Source: Sphingomonadales bacterium 12-68-11 (GTDB taxonomy: Bacteria > Pseudomonadota > Alphaproteobacteria > Sphingomonadales > Sphingomonadaceae). From it: a DNA stretch of 64,000 bases. Below are positions 8,871-18,671 of this stretch, piece by piece (position 1 is the stretch's first letter; every line of letters starts with the position of its first letter). A program made the position numbers and the translations under genes. The stretch lies in NCBI GenBank assembly GCA_002279825.1, contig NCCV01000001.1:372001-436000 (forward strand), read 5' to 3'. Below the pieces are notes generated by a model. The model had not been told where the DNA came from, did not search any database, and saw only the letters and a program-made list of their open reading frames with translations.

Positions 8871-10142
8871 ATGGACACGGTCTTCGCGCTGTCGAGCGGC
8901 AGTCCGCCCGCGGGGATCGCGGTCGTGCGGATCACCGGACCTCAGGCGGGGGCGGCGCTGACAGCTCTGGCGGGTGTGCTCCCGCCGCCCCGTCGCGCGA
9001 CGCGGGCGCGTCTGCGCGATGCGGGCGGCGACTTGCTCGATCACGCGCTGGTGCTGTGGTTTCCCGGCCCGGGGACCGTCACCGGCGAGGATCTGGCCGA
9101 ATTGCACCTGCACGGCGGCCGCGCGGTCATTGTCGCGGTCGAGCAGGCGCTTGGCCGGCTGGCGAATTTGCGCCGCGCCGACGCGGGCGAGTTTACTCGC
9201 CGGGCCTTTGCCAATGGACGGATCGACCTCGCCGAGGCCGAAGGGCTGGCCGATCTGCTCTCCGCGGAGACTGAGCTGCAACGCCGCGCAGCGCTCGAGG
9301 CGGCGGGAGGCGCGCTGTCGCGTGAGGTTGAGGGGTGGCGGGAACGGCTTGTCGGCTTATCGGCGGTGCTGGAAGCCACGTTGGATTTCGGCGATGAAGA
9401 CGAGATCACGCTTCCAGCGCAGTTCTCTAAGAATATCAGACAATTAGAGGGCGATATCGCAAGCGCCTTGGCCGCGCCCTCGGCCGAAACGTTGCGCGAG
9501 GGGTTTCGCGTGGCGCTGGCCGGCCCGCCCAATGCGGGCAAGTCGACCCTGTTCAACGCGCTGATCGAGAGCGAGGCGGCGATCGCCACGCCGATCCCGG
9601 GCACGACCCGCGACGTGCTCGAGCGCTCGGTCGCCATCGCCGGCGTGCCGTTCACCTTCGTCGATATGGCGGGGCTGCGCGACGAGAGCGGCGATATGGT
9701 CGAAGCGATCGGCATCGGCCGCGCTCGGGAAGAGATCGGCCGGGCGGATCTGGTGCTGTGGCTCGGTGCCGAAGGCGAAGCGCCCAGCGGCGCCTGGGAG
9801 ATCGAGCCGCAGGCTGACCGGCCGGACCGCACGGGCAAGACGTCGCCACGGCATCGGGTTTCGGCGGTGACCGGGGAAGGGCTCGGTGCGTTGCGCCGTG
9901 ATCTGGTCGCCGTGGCGCGGCGGGCCATGCCGAAGCCGGGCCAAGCCGCGCTCAACGCTCGGCAACGCGGCTGGCTCGATCGCGCTGCCGCGGCTTTGGG
10001 CCGTGCAACCGACGAGCATGATCCGTTGCTGTTGGCGGAGCACTTGCGAGAGGCCCGCACGGCGTTCGACCGGCTGGTTGGCAGAAGCGCGACGGAAGAC
10101 GTGCTCGACGCGGTGTTCGGCCGCTTCTGCATCGGCAAATGA
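8871..10142 (+). CDS. mnmE: tRNA uridine-5-carboxymethylaminomethyl synthesis GTPase MnmE
   Basis: With MnmG it modifies the wobble uridine at C5 in certain tRNAs. The 423 residues contain an N-terminal folate-binding domain, a G domain starting about residue 218 (G1 GPPNAGKST, G2 GTTRD, G3 DMAGLR, where Met replaces the usual Thr of DTAG) and the C-terminal FCIGK motif with the essential cysteine. It is somewhat shorter than the E. coli protein. A parS site begins at the base after its stop codon, and mnmG follows 39 bp downstream. Confidence 0.95.
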   Translation: MDTVFALSSGSPPAGIAVVRITGPQAGAALTALAGVLPPPRRATRARLRDAGGDLLDHALVLWFPGPGTVTGEDLAELHLHGGRAVIVAVEQALGRLANLRRADAGEFTRRAFANGRIDLAEAEGLADLLSAETELQRRAALEAAGGALSREVEGWRERLVGLSAVLEATLDFGDEDEITLPAQFSKNIRQLEGDIASALAAPSAETLREGFRVALAGPPNAGKSTLFNALIESEAAIATPIPGTTRDVLERSVAIAGVPFTFVDMAGLRDESGDMVEAIGIGRAREEIGRADLVLWLGAEGEAPSGAWEIEPQADRPDRTGKTSPRHRVSAVTGEGLGALRRDLVAVARRAMPKPGQAALNARQRGWLDRAAAALGRATDEHDPLLLAEHLREARTAFDRLVGRSATEDVLDAVFGRFCIGK

Positions 10143-10158
10143 TGTTTCACGTGGAACA
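10143..10158. other. parS centromere site 1
   Basis: TGTTTCACGTGGAACA lies in the mnmE-mnmG gap, immediately after the mnmE stop. Read on the other strand it matches the ParB consensus TGTTNCACGTGAAACA exactly. It is 2.5 kb from parA and about 5 kb from the candidate origin. Confidence 0.92.
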
Positions 10159-10181
10159 GCGGACGCGCTAGAGGCCCCGCC

Positions 10182-12044
10182 ATGCCTGGCTCCGACAATG
10201 CATTCGACATCGTGGTGGTGGGCGGCGGCCATGCCGGGTGCGAGGCGGCGGCGGTCGCCGCGCGCATGGGCGCGCGCACGGCACTGGTAACGTTCGACCT
10301 CGAAGCGGTCGGCGCGATGAGCTGCAACCCCGCGATTGGGGGACTGGGCAAAGGGCATCTGGTGCGCGAAGTCGATGCCTTCGACGGGCTGATCGCGCGC
10401 GCAGCGGATGCCGCCGCGATTCACTACCGGATGCTCAACCGCTCGAAGGGCGCAGCAGTATGGGGGCCGCGGGTCCAGGCGGATCGCAAGCTGTTCAAGG
10501 CAGCCGTCCAACGGGCGATTCGCGCCCAGCCTAACCTGACGCTGATCGAGGGCGAGGCGGCCGCGCTGCGGATCGCTGGGGGCCGCGCTGCGGGGCTCGA
10601 TCTCGCCGACGGGACTGCACTAGAGGCGGGGGCGGTCATCCTCTGTACCGGCACGTTTCTTGGCGGCACCCTGTTTCGCGGCGAAGAGCGGCTGACCGGC
10701 GGGCGGATCGGCGAAGCCTCCGCGCAGAGGCTCGCCGCGCAGCTGCGCGAGGCGGCCCTGCCGATGGCGCGGCTCAAGACCGGCACGCCGCCGCGGCTCG
10801 ATGGGCGCACGATCGACTGGGCGCGGCTTGCGGAGCAGCCGTCCGATGCCGAGCCGTGGACCATGTCGCCGCTGACGAAGGCGCGCGCCAATCCGCAGGT
10901 GTTTTGCGCGATCACGCGCACCAATGCCCGCAGCCACGACATCATTCGCGCCAACCTCGACCGCTCGCCGCTGTTTACGGGTGCAATCGAGGCTGCGGGG
11001 CCGCGCTATTGCCCGTCGATCGAGGACAAGATCCACCGCTTCGGAGACCGCGACGGGCATCAGGTGTTCCTCGAACCGGAAGGCCTCGATACGCCGCTGG
11101 TCTACCCGAACGGGATCAGCACGTCGCTACCCACCGACGTGCAACTGGCGATGCTGCAGACGATCGAGGGGCTCGAGCGGGTGACGATGGCGGTGCCGGG
11201 CTATGCGGTGGAATACGATCATATCGATCCCCGTGCGCTCGGTCGCGATCTGCAGCTGCGGGCCATGCCCGGTCTCTATTGCGCCGGGCAGATCAACGGC
11301 ACCACCGGCTACGAGGAAGCGGCCGCGCAGGGACTGGTGGCGGGGCTGCACGCAGCGGCGGACCGGCTGGAGCGTGAGCCGCCGGCACTCGATCGGGCCA
11401 ACTCCTATCTAGCCGTCATGGTCGACGACCTGACGCTGCACGGGGTCAGCGAGCCTTACCGCATGCTCACTGCGCGCGCCGAGTATCGGCTGCGCTTGCG
11501 CGCCAACAACGCCGCGACGCGGTTGACGCCTCTCGCGCTCGCCGCGGGCTGCGTCGGTGCGGAGCGGCGCGAAGCGTTCGCGCGCCAGGATGAGGAGCGG
11601 GCAAGCTGGCGAGAGGCACTCGCGCGCGAGGTGCTGGCGGCCGAGCTGTCGAGTGGCGGGATCGAGGTGCGCAGGGACGCAGGCCGCAAGCCGCTCGGGG
11701 AGTGGCTGCGTTTCCCCGAGGTTGATCTGGCCGCGCTCGCGCCGTGGCTCGATCCGGCACTAGATCCCTCCAGCGAGTCGGCGATCGAAGCGAGTGAGGA
11801 CGCGATCTACGCGCCTTATCTGGCGCGGCAGGAGGGCGAGCTTCGCGATCTGCGCGCGGGGGACGCCCTCCTGCTCGGCCCGGGCTTTCCGTTCGCGGAC
11901 ATCCCCGGGCTCTCGCGCGAAATGGTCGAACGCCTGTCCGCCGCGGCACCCGATACGCTCGGCGCGGCGAGCCGGATTTGCGGCATAACGCCGGCCGCGC
12001 TGGCCGCAGTCCTCGTTCATGCGCGCCGCAGGTGGGCCGCGTGA
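10182..12044 (+). CDS. mnmG: tRNA uridine-5-carboxymethylaminomethyl modification enzyme MnmG (GidA)
   Basis: FAD-dependent partner of MnmE. The 620 residues begin with a dinucleotide-binding loop [12 protein letters not shown] (residues 13-24) and include [14 protein letters not shown], the [14 protein letters not shown] segment and [19 protein letters not shown], all typical of GidA. Its stop overlaps the GTG start of rsmG (GTGA), so the two are likely coupled. Length is as expected. Confidence 0.96.
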   Translation: MPGSDNAFDIVVVGGGHAGCEAAAVAARMGARTALVTFDLEAVGAMSCNPAIGGLGKGHLVREVDAFDGLIARAADAAAIHYRMLNRSKGAAVWGPRVQADRKLFKAAVQRAIRAQPNLTLIEGEAAALRIAGGRAAGLDLADGTALEAGAVILCTGTFLGGTLFRGEERLTGGRIGEASAQRLAAQLREAALPMARLKTGTPPRLDGRTIDWARLAEQPSDAEPWTMSPLTKARANPQVFCAITRTNARSHDIIRANLDRSPLFTGAIEAAGPRYCPSIEDKIHRFGDRDGHQVFLEPEGLDTPLVYPNGISTSLPTDVQLAMLQTIEGLERVTMAVPGYAVEYDHIDPRALGRDLQLRAMPGLYCAGQINGTTGYEEAAAQGLVAGLHAAADRLEREPPALDRANSYLAVMVDDLTLHGVSEPYRMLTARAEYRLRLRANNAATRLTPLALAAGCVGAERREAFARQDEERASWREALAREVLAAELSSGGIEVRRDAGRKPLGEWLRFPEVDLAALAPWLDPALDPSSESAIEASEDAIYAPYLARQEGELRDLRAGDALLLGPGFPFADIPGLSREMVERLSAAAPDTLGAASRICGITPAALAAVLVHARRRWAA

Positions 12045-12688
12045 TCGCAGACGAGGGCGATGCGCGCGCGTTCTGCGCTGAGCGCGTCGATGCCGCAGCG
12101 CTCGAGCGTCTCGAGCGCCTCGCCGATCTGCTGTCGGCGGAGAACGCCCGCCAGAACCTCGTGTCAGCGGCAAGTCTCGATGCGGTATGGCAACGGCATT
12201 TCGCCGACAGCCTGCAACTGGCCGACCACGTTCCACGTGGAACAGATACACCTACTACGGAACCCGGTTCTTGGCTGGATCTCGGGAGCGGGGCTGGGTT
12301 TCCCGGGCTCGTCCTCGCCATCGCGCGCCCGGATGCCGCTTTCACCCTCGTCGAATCGCGCAAGCGCCGCGTGGAATGGCTCAGCGCAGCGGCGGTGGCG
12401 CTCGGCCTGACTAACTGCCACATCGTCGGCTCCAAGCTCGAGAACGTGGAAAGCTTCGCTGCGAGGGTCATTACCGCACGGGCGTTTGCTCCGCTCGACA
12501 AATTGATCCGCTTGTCCGCCCGCTTTTCCACACCGGCCACCGTGTGGTTGTTGCCGAAGGGGCGTTCTGCGGCGCAAGAGCTGGCTGAGCAGCCTTCAGC
12601 CGTGCGCGCCATGTTCCACGTGGAACATTCATGCACCGATCCGGATGGCGGCATCATAGTCGGACAAGGGACACCCCACCTGCCATGA
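12041..12688 (+). CDS. rsmG: 16S rRNA (guanine-527-N7)-methyltransferase RsmG (GidB)
   Basis: Methylates G527 of 16S rRNA using S-adenosylmethionine. The 215 residues contain the SAM-binding [16 protein letters not shown] and the RHFADSL segment. The start is GTG 12041 overlapping the mnmG stop. Two parS sites lie inside the frame, read as HVPRGT and MFHVEH; the second falls in a C-terminal tail that ends GQGTPHLP. The stop overlaps the parA ATG, so mnmG-rsmG-parA-parB form a coupled chain. Confidence 0.94.
   Translation: MIADEGDARAFCAERVDAAALERLERLADLLSAENARQNLVSAASLDAVWQRHFADSLQLADHVPRGTDTPTTEPGSWLDLGSGAGFPGLVLAIARPDAAFTLVESRKRRVEWLSAAAVALGLTNCHIVGSKLENVESFAARVITARAFAPLDKLIRLSARFSTPATVWLLPKGRSAAQELAEQPSAVRAMFHVEHSCTDPDGGIIVGQGTPHLP
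12229..12244. other. parS centromere site 2, inside rsmG
   Basis: CGTTCCACGTGGAACA contains the perfect 14-bp palindrome GTTCCACGTGGAAC. It differs from the general consensus only in the outer base and the symmetric C/G variant. It lies in coding sequence near one third of rsmG. Confidence 0.85.
12612..12627. other. parS centromere site 3, near the rsmG 3' end
   Basis: TGTTCCACGTGGAACA, within an 18-bp perfect palindrome at 12611-12628, lies 58 bp before the parA start. It is the most symmetric of the three sites and encodes the MFHVEH peptide of RsmG. Confidence 0.92.
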
Positions 12689-13464
12689 TCTGCATTGCGA
12701 TCGCGAATCAGAAGGGCGGCGTCGGGAAAACCACCACCGCGATCAACATCGCGACGGCGATGGCGGCTGCGGGCTGGCGGACGCTGCTGATCGACCTCGA
12801 CCCCCAGGGCAACGCTTCGACCGGCCTCGGTATCGAGGCGGCGCAGCGAACGCTTTCGAGTTATGACCTGCTGGTCGACAGGGTTCCGCTCGCTCAATGC
12901 ATCGTGGCCACGCGGATACCCTTGCTCGACATCGTGCCGGCCACCGTCGATCTCAGCGGAGCCGAGATCGAGCTGGTCTCGATCGAGGATCGCACGGCTC
13001 TGTTGAGCAGCGTGTTGGCGGGCCACCACGGCCACGACATCGCGTTCATCGATTGCCCGCCTTCGCTCGGCCTGCTCACGCTCAACGCGCTCAGCGCTGC
13101 CGACACCCTGTTGGTGCCGCTGCAGTGCGAGTTTTTCGCGCTCGAGGGGCTCAGTCAGCTTTTGCACACTGTCGAGCAGGTGCAGCAGCGTTTCAACCCC
13201 GCGCTGGGCATCGTTGGTATCGTGCTGACCATGTTCGACCGCCGCAACCGGCTGACCGACCAGGTTGCCGACGACGTGCGCGATTGCCTCGGCAAACTGG
13301 TGTTCGAGGCGGTCATTCCGCGCAACGTGCGGCTGTCCGAAGCGCCCAGCCACGGGTTGCCGGCGCTGATCTACGACAACACCTGCACCGGCAGCCGCGC
13401 CTACATGGCGCTGGCGCGCGAACTGATCGCACGGCTGCCCCCGCAACACAGGAAAGCGGCATGA
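12685..13464 (+). CDS. parA: Chromosome partitioning ATPase ParA
   Basis: Deviant-Walker ATPase that moves ParB-parS complexes along the nucleoid. The 259 residues begin [17 protein letters not shown] (deviant Walker A, residues 10-17) and contain LIDLDPQGNAS and DIAFIDCPPSLGLL. The short N-terminus without a helix-turn-helix marks the chromosomal (Soj) type. ATG 12685 overlaps the rsmG stop, and its own stop overlaps the parB ATG. Confidence 0.96.
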   Translation: MICIAIANQKGGVGKTTTAINIATAMAAAGWRTLLIDLDPQGNASTGLGIEAAQRTLSSYDLLVDRVPLAQCIVATRIPLLDIVPATVDLSGAEIELVSIEDRTALLSSVLAGHHGHDIAFIDCPPSLGLLTLNALSAADTLLVPLQCEFFALEGLSQLLHTVEQVQQRFNPALGIVGIVLTMFDRRNRLTDQVADDVRDCLGKLVFEAVIPRNVRLSEAPSHGLPALIYDNTCTGSRAYMALARELIARLPPQHRKAA

Positions 13465-14396
13465 GCGTGGACGAGAAGAGCGAGGCCAAGCCCGCCGCGC
13501 GGCGCCTCGGGCGCGGGCTCGGAGCTCTGCTGGGCGAGACGCGCCGCGAGGAACCGCTGGTCAATGGCCGCGCGGACGGGGCGCTACCGCGAGATCCAGC
13601 CGATGGCGACCTCGCCAATTTGCCGGTCGCTTCGATTGAGCCGCATCCGGAGCAGCCGCGTCGCCACTTCGATCCCGCCGCGCTGACCGAACTCGCGACC
13701 TCGATCGCCAACCGCGGGGTGATCCAGCCCGTGATTGTGCGCCCGCTCGGCTCGGGACGCTACCAACTGGTGGCCGGGGAACGCCGCTGGCGCGCCGCTC
13801 AGAAGGCGCAACTTCATGAAATACCAGCACTAATTCGCGACCTGAGCGAGCGCGACGTGATGGCGCTGGCTCTGATCGAAAATCTTCAACGCGAGGACCT
13901 CAACCCGGTCGAGGAAGCGCGCGCGTTTCACCGCCTGGTCGAGCGCGAGGGGATGACTCAAGTCGAGGTCGCGCAGCTGGTCGATAAGTCGCGCAGCCAT
14001 GTGGCCAACCTGCTGCGCCTGCTGTCGCTGCCTTCCGGCGTGCTCGACCATCTCGAGACCGGGCGGCTCGATATGGGCCACGCCCGCGCCCTTGTCGGGC
14101 ATCCCGAAGCAGAGGCCCTGGCGCAGCGCGCGGTCGATCAGGGCCTGTCGGTGCGCGAAGTCGAAAAGCTCGCGCGCGAAGGCAGTGCGCGCGTGCGGAA
14201 GACCACAGCACCTGCATCCCCGCCCGCGCACGATGCCGATATCGCCGCGGTGCAAGCGCATCTCGAAGATTTGCTTGGCCTCGCCGTCAAGATCAGCGCC
14301 GACGCCGATCCGCGCTCGGGCGCCGTGACCATCCGCTATCGTACGCTCGACCAGCTCGACCTGATCTGTCAGCGGCTTACCGGGGGCGCCATTTAG
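13461..14396 (+). CDS. parB: Chromosome partitioning protein ParB (CTPase, parS-binding)
   Basis: CTP-dependent clamp that loads at parS. The 311 residues show the N-terminal ParA-contact motif RRLGRGLGALLG (14-25), the CTP-binding GERRWRA box (106-112), ENLQREDLNPVEEA (140-153), the helix-turn-helix MTQVEVAQLVDKSRSHVANLLR, and a C-terminal dimerisation region. ATG 13461 overlaps the parA stop. Three matching parS sites lie within 3.5 kb upstream. Confidence 0.96.
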   Translation: MSVDEKSEAKPAARRLGRGLGALLGETRREEPLVNGRADGALPRDPADGDLANLPVASIEPHPEQPRRHFDPAALTELATSIANRGVIQPVIVRPLGSGRYQLVAGERRWRAAQKAQLHEIPALIRDLSERDVMALALIENLQREDLNPVEEARAFHRLVEREGMTQVEVAQLVDKSRSHVANLLRLLSLPSGVLDHLETGRLDMGHARALVGHPEAEALAQRAVDQGLSVREVEKLAREGSARVRKTTAPASPPAHDADIAAVQAHLEDLLGLAVKISADADPRSGAVTIRYRTLDQLDLICQRLTGGAI

Positions 14397-14463
14397 CGGG
14401 CACGCCGAAGTTGCGCCGCGCGACTTTACGCTTCACGCTGGCGGTATGCTGCGTCGGCCCCGC

Positions 14464-14946
14464 TCAGATGCGGTCCGCGATAAGCGCGGCGAGCGCTTCG
14501 ATCCCGGCCTGGTCGTCGGCATCGAAGCGAGCGAGGGCGGGGCTGTCGAGGTCTATCACCGCGATCACCGCGCCCCGCCTCAGCACCGGCACGACCAGTT
14601 CCGAGCGACTCGCCGCATCGCAAGCGATGTGGCCGGGAAACGCATGGACGTCGGCAACCCGCTGGCTGGAGCGCGTTGACGCCGCCGCGCCGCACACTCC
14701 GCGATCGAGCGCGATACGGGTGCAAGCGGGCCTGCCGCAGAAGGGACCGAGCACCAGCTCCCCGCCGATCAGGCGGTAGAACCCCGCCCAGTTGAGGTCC
14801 GGCATGGTCTCCCATAGCAGTGCCGCGACATTCGCCATATTCGCGACGGTATCGGGTTCGCTTGCCGTCATGGCGTCGGCGGCGAGCAGCAGCTCGCGGT
14901 AGAATTCTGGCTTGGGTTGAGCGGGATCGGCGGTACTGTCGAACAT
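14464..14946 (-). CDS. msrC: Free methionine-(R)-sulfoxide reductase (GAF domain)
   Basis: Reduces free L-methionine-(R)-sulfoxide. The 160 residues form one GAF domain. Cys75, Cys85 and Cys109 have the same 10- and 24-residue spacing as the three redox cysteines of the E. coli enzyme (84, 94, 118), and the NWAGFYRL motif is present. This cysteine pattern separates it from signalling GAF domains. It is convergent with parB and divergent from the sorbosone-dehydrogenase gene. Confidence 0.9.
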   Translation of the reverse strand: MFDSTADPAQPKPEFYRELLLAADAMTASEPDTVANMANVAALLWETMPDLNWAGFYRLIGGELVLGPFCGRPACTRIALDRGVCGAAASTRSSQRVADVHAFPGHIACDAASRSELVVPVLRRGAVIAVIDLDSPALARFDADDQAGIEALAALIADRI

Positions 14947-15006
14947 CGGGATCGCCTAGCGGGGGAATCCGTTGTCGCAAAGCCGCCGTTGGCTTACGTG
15001 GGAGGG

Positions 15007-16452
15007 ATGCAACTGCTCAAGAAGATCGCCATCGGCGCCGTCGTCGTGGTGCTGCTGGTGGCCGTCGCCGTCTGGTGGGTCGTGCGCGGCTCGCCGGCCG
15101 AACTGTCGGCTGCCGCAGTCACCGGAACTGACCCGGAGTGGGCCGAGCCCGCCGCCCAGACGATCCCGACTGTCGCTGTCGCCAAGCCGATCGGCTGGCG
15201 CGACGGCGAAGCGCCGGCCGCGGCAGCCGGCCTCGCGGTCAATCGCTTCGCCGAGGGACTCGAGCATCCCCGGGTGATCTACGCGATGCCGAATGGCGAC
15301 ATCCTGGTGAGCGAGGGCAACGCGCCCGGCCGCGTCGTGGCCGGCGGAGCGATCACCAATTTCATCGCCGGGCTGCTGTTCAGCCGGGCAGGGGCGTCGG
15401 TCCCGTCGCCCAACAAGCTGGTACTGCTGCGCGACGCCGATGGCGACGGCGTTGCCGAGGCGCGCCACGTGCTGCGCACCGATCTGTCCTCACCAAGCGG
15501 CATCGCCTGGCATGACGGTAAGCTCTACGTCGCCAATCACGACGCCGTGCTGCGGTTCGACTATCCCGAGGGGGCGACGACGCTCCCGGGGGCGCCGACC
15601 AAGCTCGTCGACTTGCCGCCGGCGGGTAATCACTGGATGCGCAACTTGCTGCTGAGCGAGGACGGCGCGCGGCTCTACGTCGCCGTCGGCTCGGCCTCGA
15701 ACATCGCGGAAGAGGGTATGGAGATCGAGCGCAACCGCGCGGCGATTCACGAGATCGACCTCGCCAGCGGCCAGGCGCGGCTGTTCGGGAGCGGCCTGCG
15801 CAATCCCAACGGGCTGGCGTGGAACCCCTGGAGCGGCGAACTCTGGACCACGGTCAATGAGCGCGACATGCTCGGCTCCGATCTGGTGCCCGATTACCTG
15901 ACCAACGTACCCGTCGGCGCGCAGTACGGTTGGCCCTGGGTCTACTGGAAGAACCGCATCGACGAGCGGGTCGAAGCGCCGATGCCCAATTTCCTCACCG
16001 AATATACCCGCCGGCCCGAATACGCGCTCGGCCCGCACGTCGCCGCGCTCGGACTTGCTTTCACGCGCGAAGGCAGCCGCATGGGCGAAACCTTCGGCAC
16101 TGGCGCGTTCATCGCCCGGCATGGCTCGTGGAATCGCAAGCCGCCCTCGGGCTACGATGTCGTGTTCGTGCCCTTCGATACCCGCGGTAACCCGCTGGGC
16201 AAGCCGGTCACGGTCCTGGAGAGCTTTCTGGCCGGAGATGGCGAGACGCGCGGGCGCCCGACCTGGGTGGCCTGGGACAAGACCGGCGCACTGCTGGTGA
16301 GCGACGACACCGCGAACATCATCTGGCGCGTCACGGCGCCCGGCGCCCAGCCCGCGCCGGCACCGCAACGGGTGCGCGGCGCGAGCATGCCGCCGGTCAG
16401 TGAGCTGGACGGCGCGCCTAGCCCGCAAGTTGGCCAGCCCGCCGCGAACTAG
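15007..16452 (+). CDS. Membrane-anchored sorbosone/glucose dehydrogenase-like beta-propeller protein
   Basis: 481 residues with an N-terminal hydrophobic anchor (about residues 7-26) followed by a six-bladed propeller of the L-sorbosone dehydrogenase / PQQ-dependent soluble glucose dehydrogenase type. Family-like segments are LRNPNGLAWNPWSGELWTTVNERDMLGSD and the histidine in RHGSWNRKPPSGYDVVFVPF. Substrate and cofactor use cannot be read from the sequence. ATG 15007 is preceded by GGAGGG and gives a clean membrane anchor. It overlaps the next, convergent gene by 4 bp. Confidence 0.85.
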   Translation: MQLLKKIAIGAVVVVLLVAVAVWWVVRGSPAELSAAAVTGTDPEWAEPAAQTIPTVAVAKPIGWRDGEAPAAAAGLAVNRFAEGLEHPRVIYAMPNGDILVSEGNAPGRVVAGGAITNFIAGLLFSRAGASVPSPNKLVLLRDADGDGVAEARHVLRTDLSSPSGIAWHDGKLYVANHDAVLRFDYPEGATTLPGAPTKLVDLPPAGNHWMRNLLLSEDGARLYVAVGSASNIAEEGMEIERNRAAIHEIDLASGQARLFGSGLRNPNGLAWNPWSGELWTTVNERDMLGSDLVPDYLTNVPVGAQYGWPWVYWKNRIDERVEAPMPNFLTEYTRRPEYALGPHVAALGLAFTREGSRMGETFGTGAFIARHGSWNRKPPSGYDVVFVPFDTRGNPLGKPVTVLESFLAGDGETRGRPTWVAWDKTGALLVSDDTANIIWRVTAPGAQPAPAPQRVRGASMPPVSELDGAPSPQVGQPAAN

Positions 16453-17228
16453 AGCGCCTGGCCGGCGCGCCCGGCGAGTTCGGTGACGAAATGCCACGCC
16501 ACGCGGCCCGATCGGGCGCCGCGTCGCCGCGCCCATTCGAGCGCCTCGCCCGGCTCCCAGGCCAGGCCGTGGGCGTCGGCGTAGCCCGCGACGATCACCA
16601 GGTAGTCGTCCTGCGAACAGGCATGGAACCCGATCGACAGCCCGAACCGGTCGGCCAGTGCGAGCTGGTCGTCGAGCGCGTCGCGCGGATTGCGCGGGCC
16701 CAGCGCCGCAGAATCCTGCTCGGCCGCATCACGCTCGAGGATCGCGCGCCGGTTCGACGTCACCGCCAGCCGCACGTTTCGCGGGCGCGCCTCGACCCCG
16801 CCGTCAAGCCAGCTGCGCAGCAGGCGCGGGGCGACGATGTCGCCAGACGCGAACCCGAGATCGTCGATGAACACCAGGAACCGGCGCTCGATCTCGCCCA
16901 GCGTCGCGAACAGCCGCGACAGCGAGCCGAGCGCGTCGGCTCCAACTTGGACAAGGGCGAGACGGGCGGGGTCCTCGTGTTGCGCGTCCGCCACCGCCGC
17001 GCGGAGCAGGGCCGACTTGCCCATGCCGCGCGCGCCCCACAGCAACATGTCGTGTGCGGCGGCGCCGCGCGCATGGCGGGCGACGTTCTCGGTTACGGTG
17101 GCTTTCTGCCGGTCGATCCCGCGCAACAAAGCCAGCGGGGGCGCTTCGATATGGGGCACGGCGCGCGCGCGCTCGCCGGTCCAGACGTAAGCCGGGGCGC
17201 TCAGCCAATCGGGGACGTCTTGTGTCAT
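16449..17228 (-). CDS. DUF815 family AAA ATPase
   Basis: 259 residues. Walker A is GARGMGKSALL, Walker B is FLVFIDDLGF, and a sensor-like VTSNRR follows. The N-terminal PHIEAPPLALLRGIDRQK is typical of the DUF815 family (P-loop ATPases of unknown cellular role). It starts only 26 bp from the divergent sua5 gene, so their promoters must overlap. Function beyond ATP binding is unknown. Confidence 0.88.
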   Translation of the reverse strand: MTQDVPDWLSAPAYVWTGERARAVPHIEAPPLALLRGIDRQKATVTENVARHARGAAAHDMLLWGARGMGKSALLRAAVADAQHEDPARLALVQVGADALGSLSRLFATLGEIERRFLVFIDDLGFASGDIVAPRLLRSWLDGGVEARPRNVRLAVTSNRRAILERDAAEQDSAALGPRNPRDALDDQLALADRFGLSIGFHACSQDDYLVIVAGYADAHGLAWEPGEALEWARRRGARSGRVAWHFVTELAGRAGQAL

Positions 17229-17254
17229 GGCCCGCTCGCCTATAGCCGCGCGGC

Positions 17255-18205
17255 ATGAGCGGCAAGCACACCGAGCGCCTGACGGCGGACGCAGCCGGGA
17301 TAGCGCGCGCGGCGGCGATCTTGCGCGGGGGCGGGCTTGTCGCTGTGCCCACCGAGACCGTTTATGGGCTTGCCGCCCGCGCCGACAGTGAAGCGGCCGT
17401 TGCCGCGATCTACCGCGCCAAGGGCCGGCCCGAGTTCAATCCGCTGATCGTCCACGTCGCATCGCTGGCGATGGCGCGCAGCCTTGCGGATCTGTCGCGG
17501 GACGCGGAACGGCTGGTCGAGCGGTTCTGGCCTGGCCCGCTCACGCTGGTGGTGCCGCGGCAAGGTAAGGGCGTGGACGCCGCGGTTACGGCAGGACTGC
17601 CGACGGTAGCGCTGCGAATGCCGGACCATCCGGCGATGCGCGCGCTGCTTGACACACTCGGACTACCGCTGGCCGCGCCTTCGGCCAATCGCAGCGGCGC
17701 CGTCAGCCCGACGACGGCGGAACACGTTGCGGCAACGCTCGCGGGGCGGATCGACGCCATCCTCGATGCCGGTCCGTGCGCGCGCGGAGTGGAATCGACG
17801 ATCGTGGCGCTACGTCACGGGGGCGGCTGGCAGATGCTGCGACCCGGCCCGATCGTCGAGGCGGAGATCGCCGCATTGCTCGGGGCGCCGCTCGCGGCCG
17901 GGGCGGGGGGTGTCGAAGCCCCCGGCCAGCTCGCCAGCCACTATTCGCCGGGCAAGCCGGTGAGGCTCGGCGCGGTCGCAGCCGAAACGGGCGAGTTCCT
18001 GATCGGCTTTGGCACCTGCCCCGGGGATTGCAACCTTGCCCCCGACGGCGATCTCGCGTCGGCCGCGGCGCGGCTCTACGCCTGCCTGCACGAGGCTGCG
18101 GCGTCTCCAAAGCCCCGCGTGGCGGTCGCGGACATCCCCGACGCTGGGATTGGCGCGGCGATCAACGACCGGTTGCGTCGCGCAGCCGCCCCAGGCGGGT
18201 TCTAG
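17255..18205 (+). CDS. L-threonylcarbamoyladenylate synthase, Sua5 type
   Basis: Makes threonylcarbamoyl-AMP for t6A37 of ANN-decoding tRNAs. The 316 residues have a YrdC domain (VAVPTETVYGLAA, KGRPEFNPLIVH, PSANRSG) and an extra C-terminal Sua5 domain after about residue 215 (LASHYSPGKPVRLG), so it is the long Sua5 form rather than short TsaC. It ends in a 4-bp overlap with a convergent lipoprotein gene. Confidence 0.93.
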   Translation: MSGKHTERLTADAAGIARAAAILRGGGLVAVPTETVYGLAARADSEAAVAAIYRAKGRPEFNPLIVHVASLAMARSLADLSRDAERLVERFWPGPLTLVVPRQGKGVDAAVTAGLPTVALRMPDHPAMRALLDTLGLPLAAPSANRSGAVSPTTAEHVAATLAGRIDAILDAGPCARGVESTIVALRHGGGWQMLRPGPIVEAEIAALLGAPLAAGAGGVEAPGQLASHYSPGKPVRLGAVAAETGEFLIGFGTCPGDCNLAPDGDLASAAARLYACLHEAAASPKPRVAVADIPDAGIGAAINDRLRRAAAPGGF

Positions 18206-18528
18206 TCGCGTTCGACCGGGATCGTGGGCAGGATGTCCTCAATCTCGGCCATGACCCGCTCGTCCTTCTCGCAGGCCGCGCGGTCGCCGGCGGCGCACTT
18301 GCGCGCCAGGCGCTGGTGGTCGCGCTCGAGTTCACCGAGCCGCGCTTCGCGCCGGCGGATCTCGCGGCCGCGGTTGCGGTCGGCCTCTGCCTGGCTGGTG
18401 GTGGCGAGGTCCACCCCGCGCGCGGCGACCTTGACAGGCAGAGTGGCGATGTCGACCGCCGTCTTGGCCAGGCAGCCGCCGAGCAGCAGCGCGGCGCAGG
18501 GCACGAAGGCGAGAACAAGGCGGTGCAT
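18202..18528 (-). CDS. Small predicted lipoprotein, unknown function
   Basis: 108 residues. The signal peptide ends in the lipobox LLLGGC (cysteine at about residue 19), followed by a short amphipathic segment and a charged helical region likely to form a coiled coil (REARLGELERDHQRL). Two further cysteines flank CAAGDRAAC. Cell-envelope location is predicted; I know no function. It is convergent with the Sua5 gene. Confidence 0.75.
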   Translation of the reverse strand: MHRLVLAFVPCAALLLGGCLAKTAVDIATLPVKVAARGVDLATTSQAEADRNRGREIRRREARLGELERDHQRLARKCAAGDRAACEKDERVMAEIEDILPTIPVERD

Positions 18529-18671
18529 CGGCCGGTCCTTTCGGCTCCGCGCTCTGGCACGCGCGGGGTGATTCCGTCCTGAACGCCTCGGCAGTCCAGT
18601 TCGGTCCTGATGCCACGCTTAGCCAAGCCGCCTTTCGGTAGCGTTACCGGGCGCGCCGTCAGCCAGGCGGA

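Noticed and set aside
11467..13449. 660-codon open frame antisense to mnmG-rsmG-parA
   Set aside because: It crosses three verified genes and has no family resemblance.
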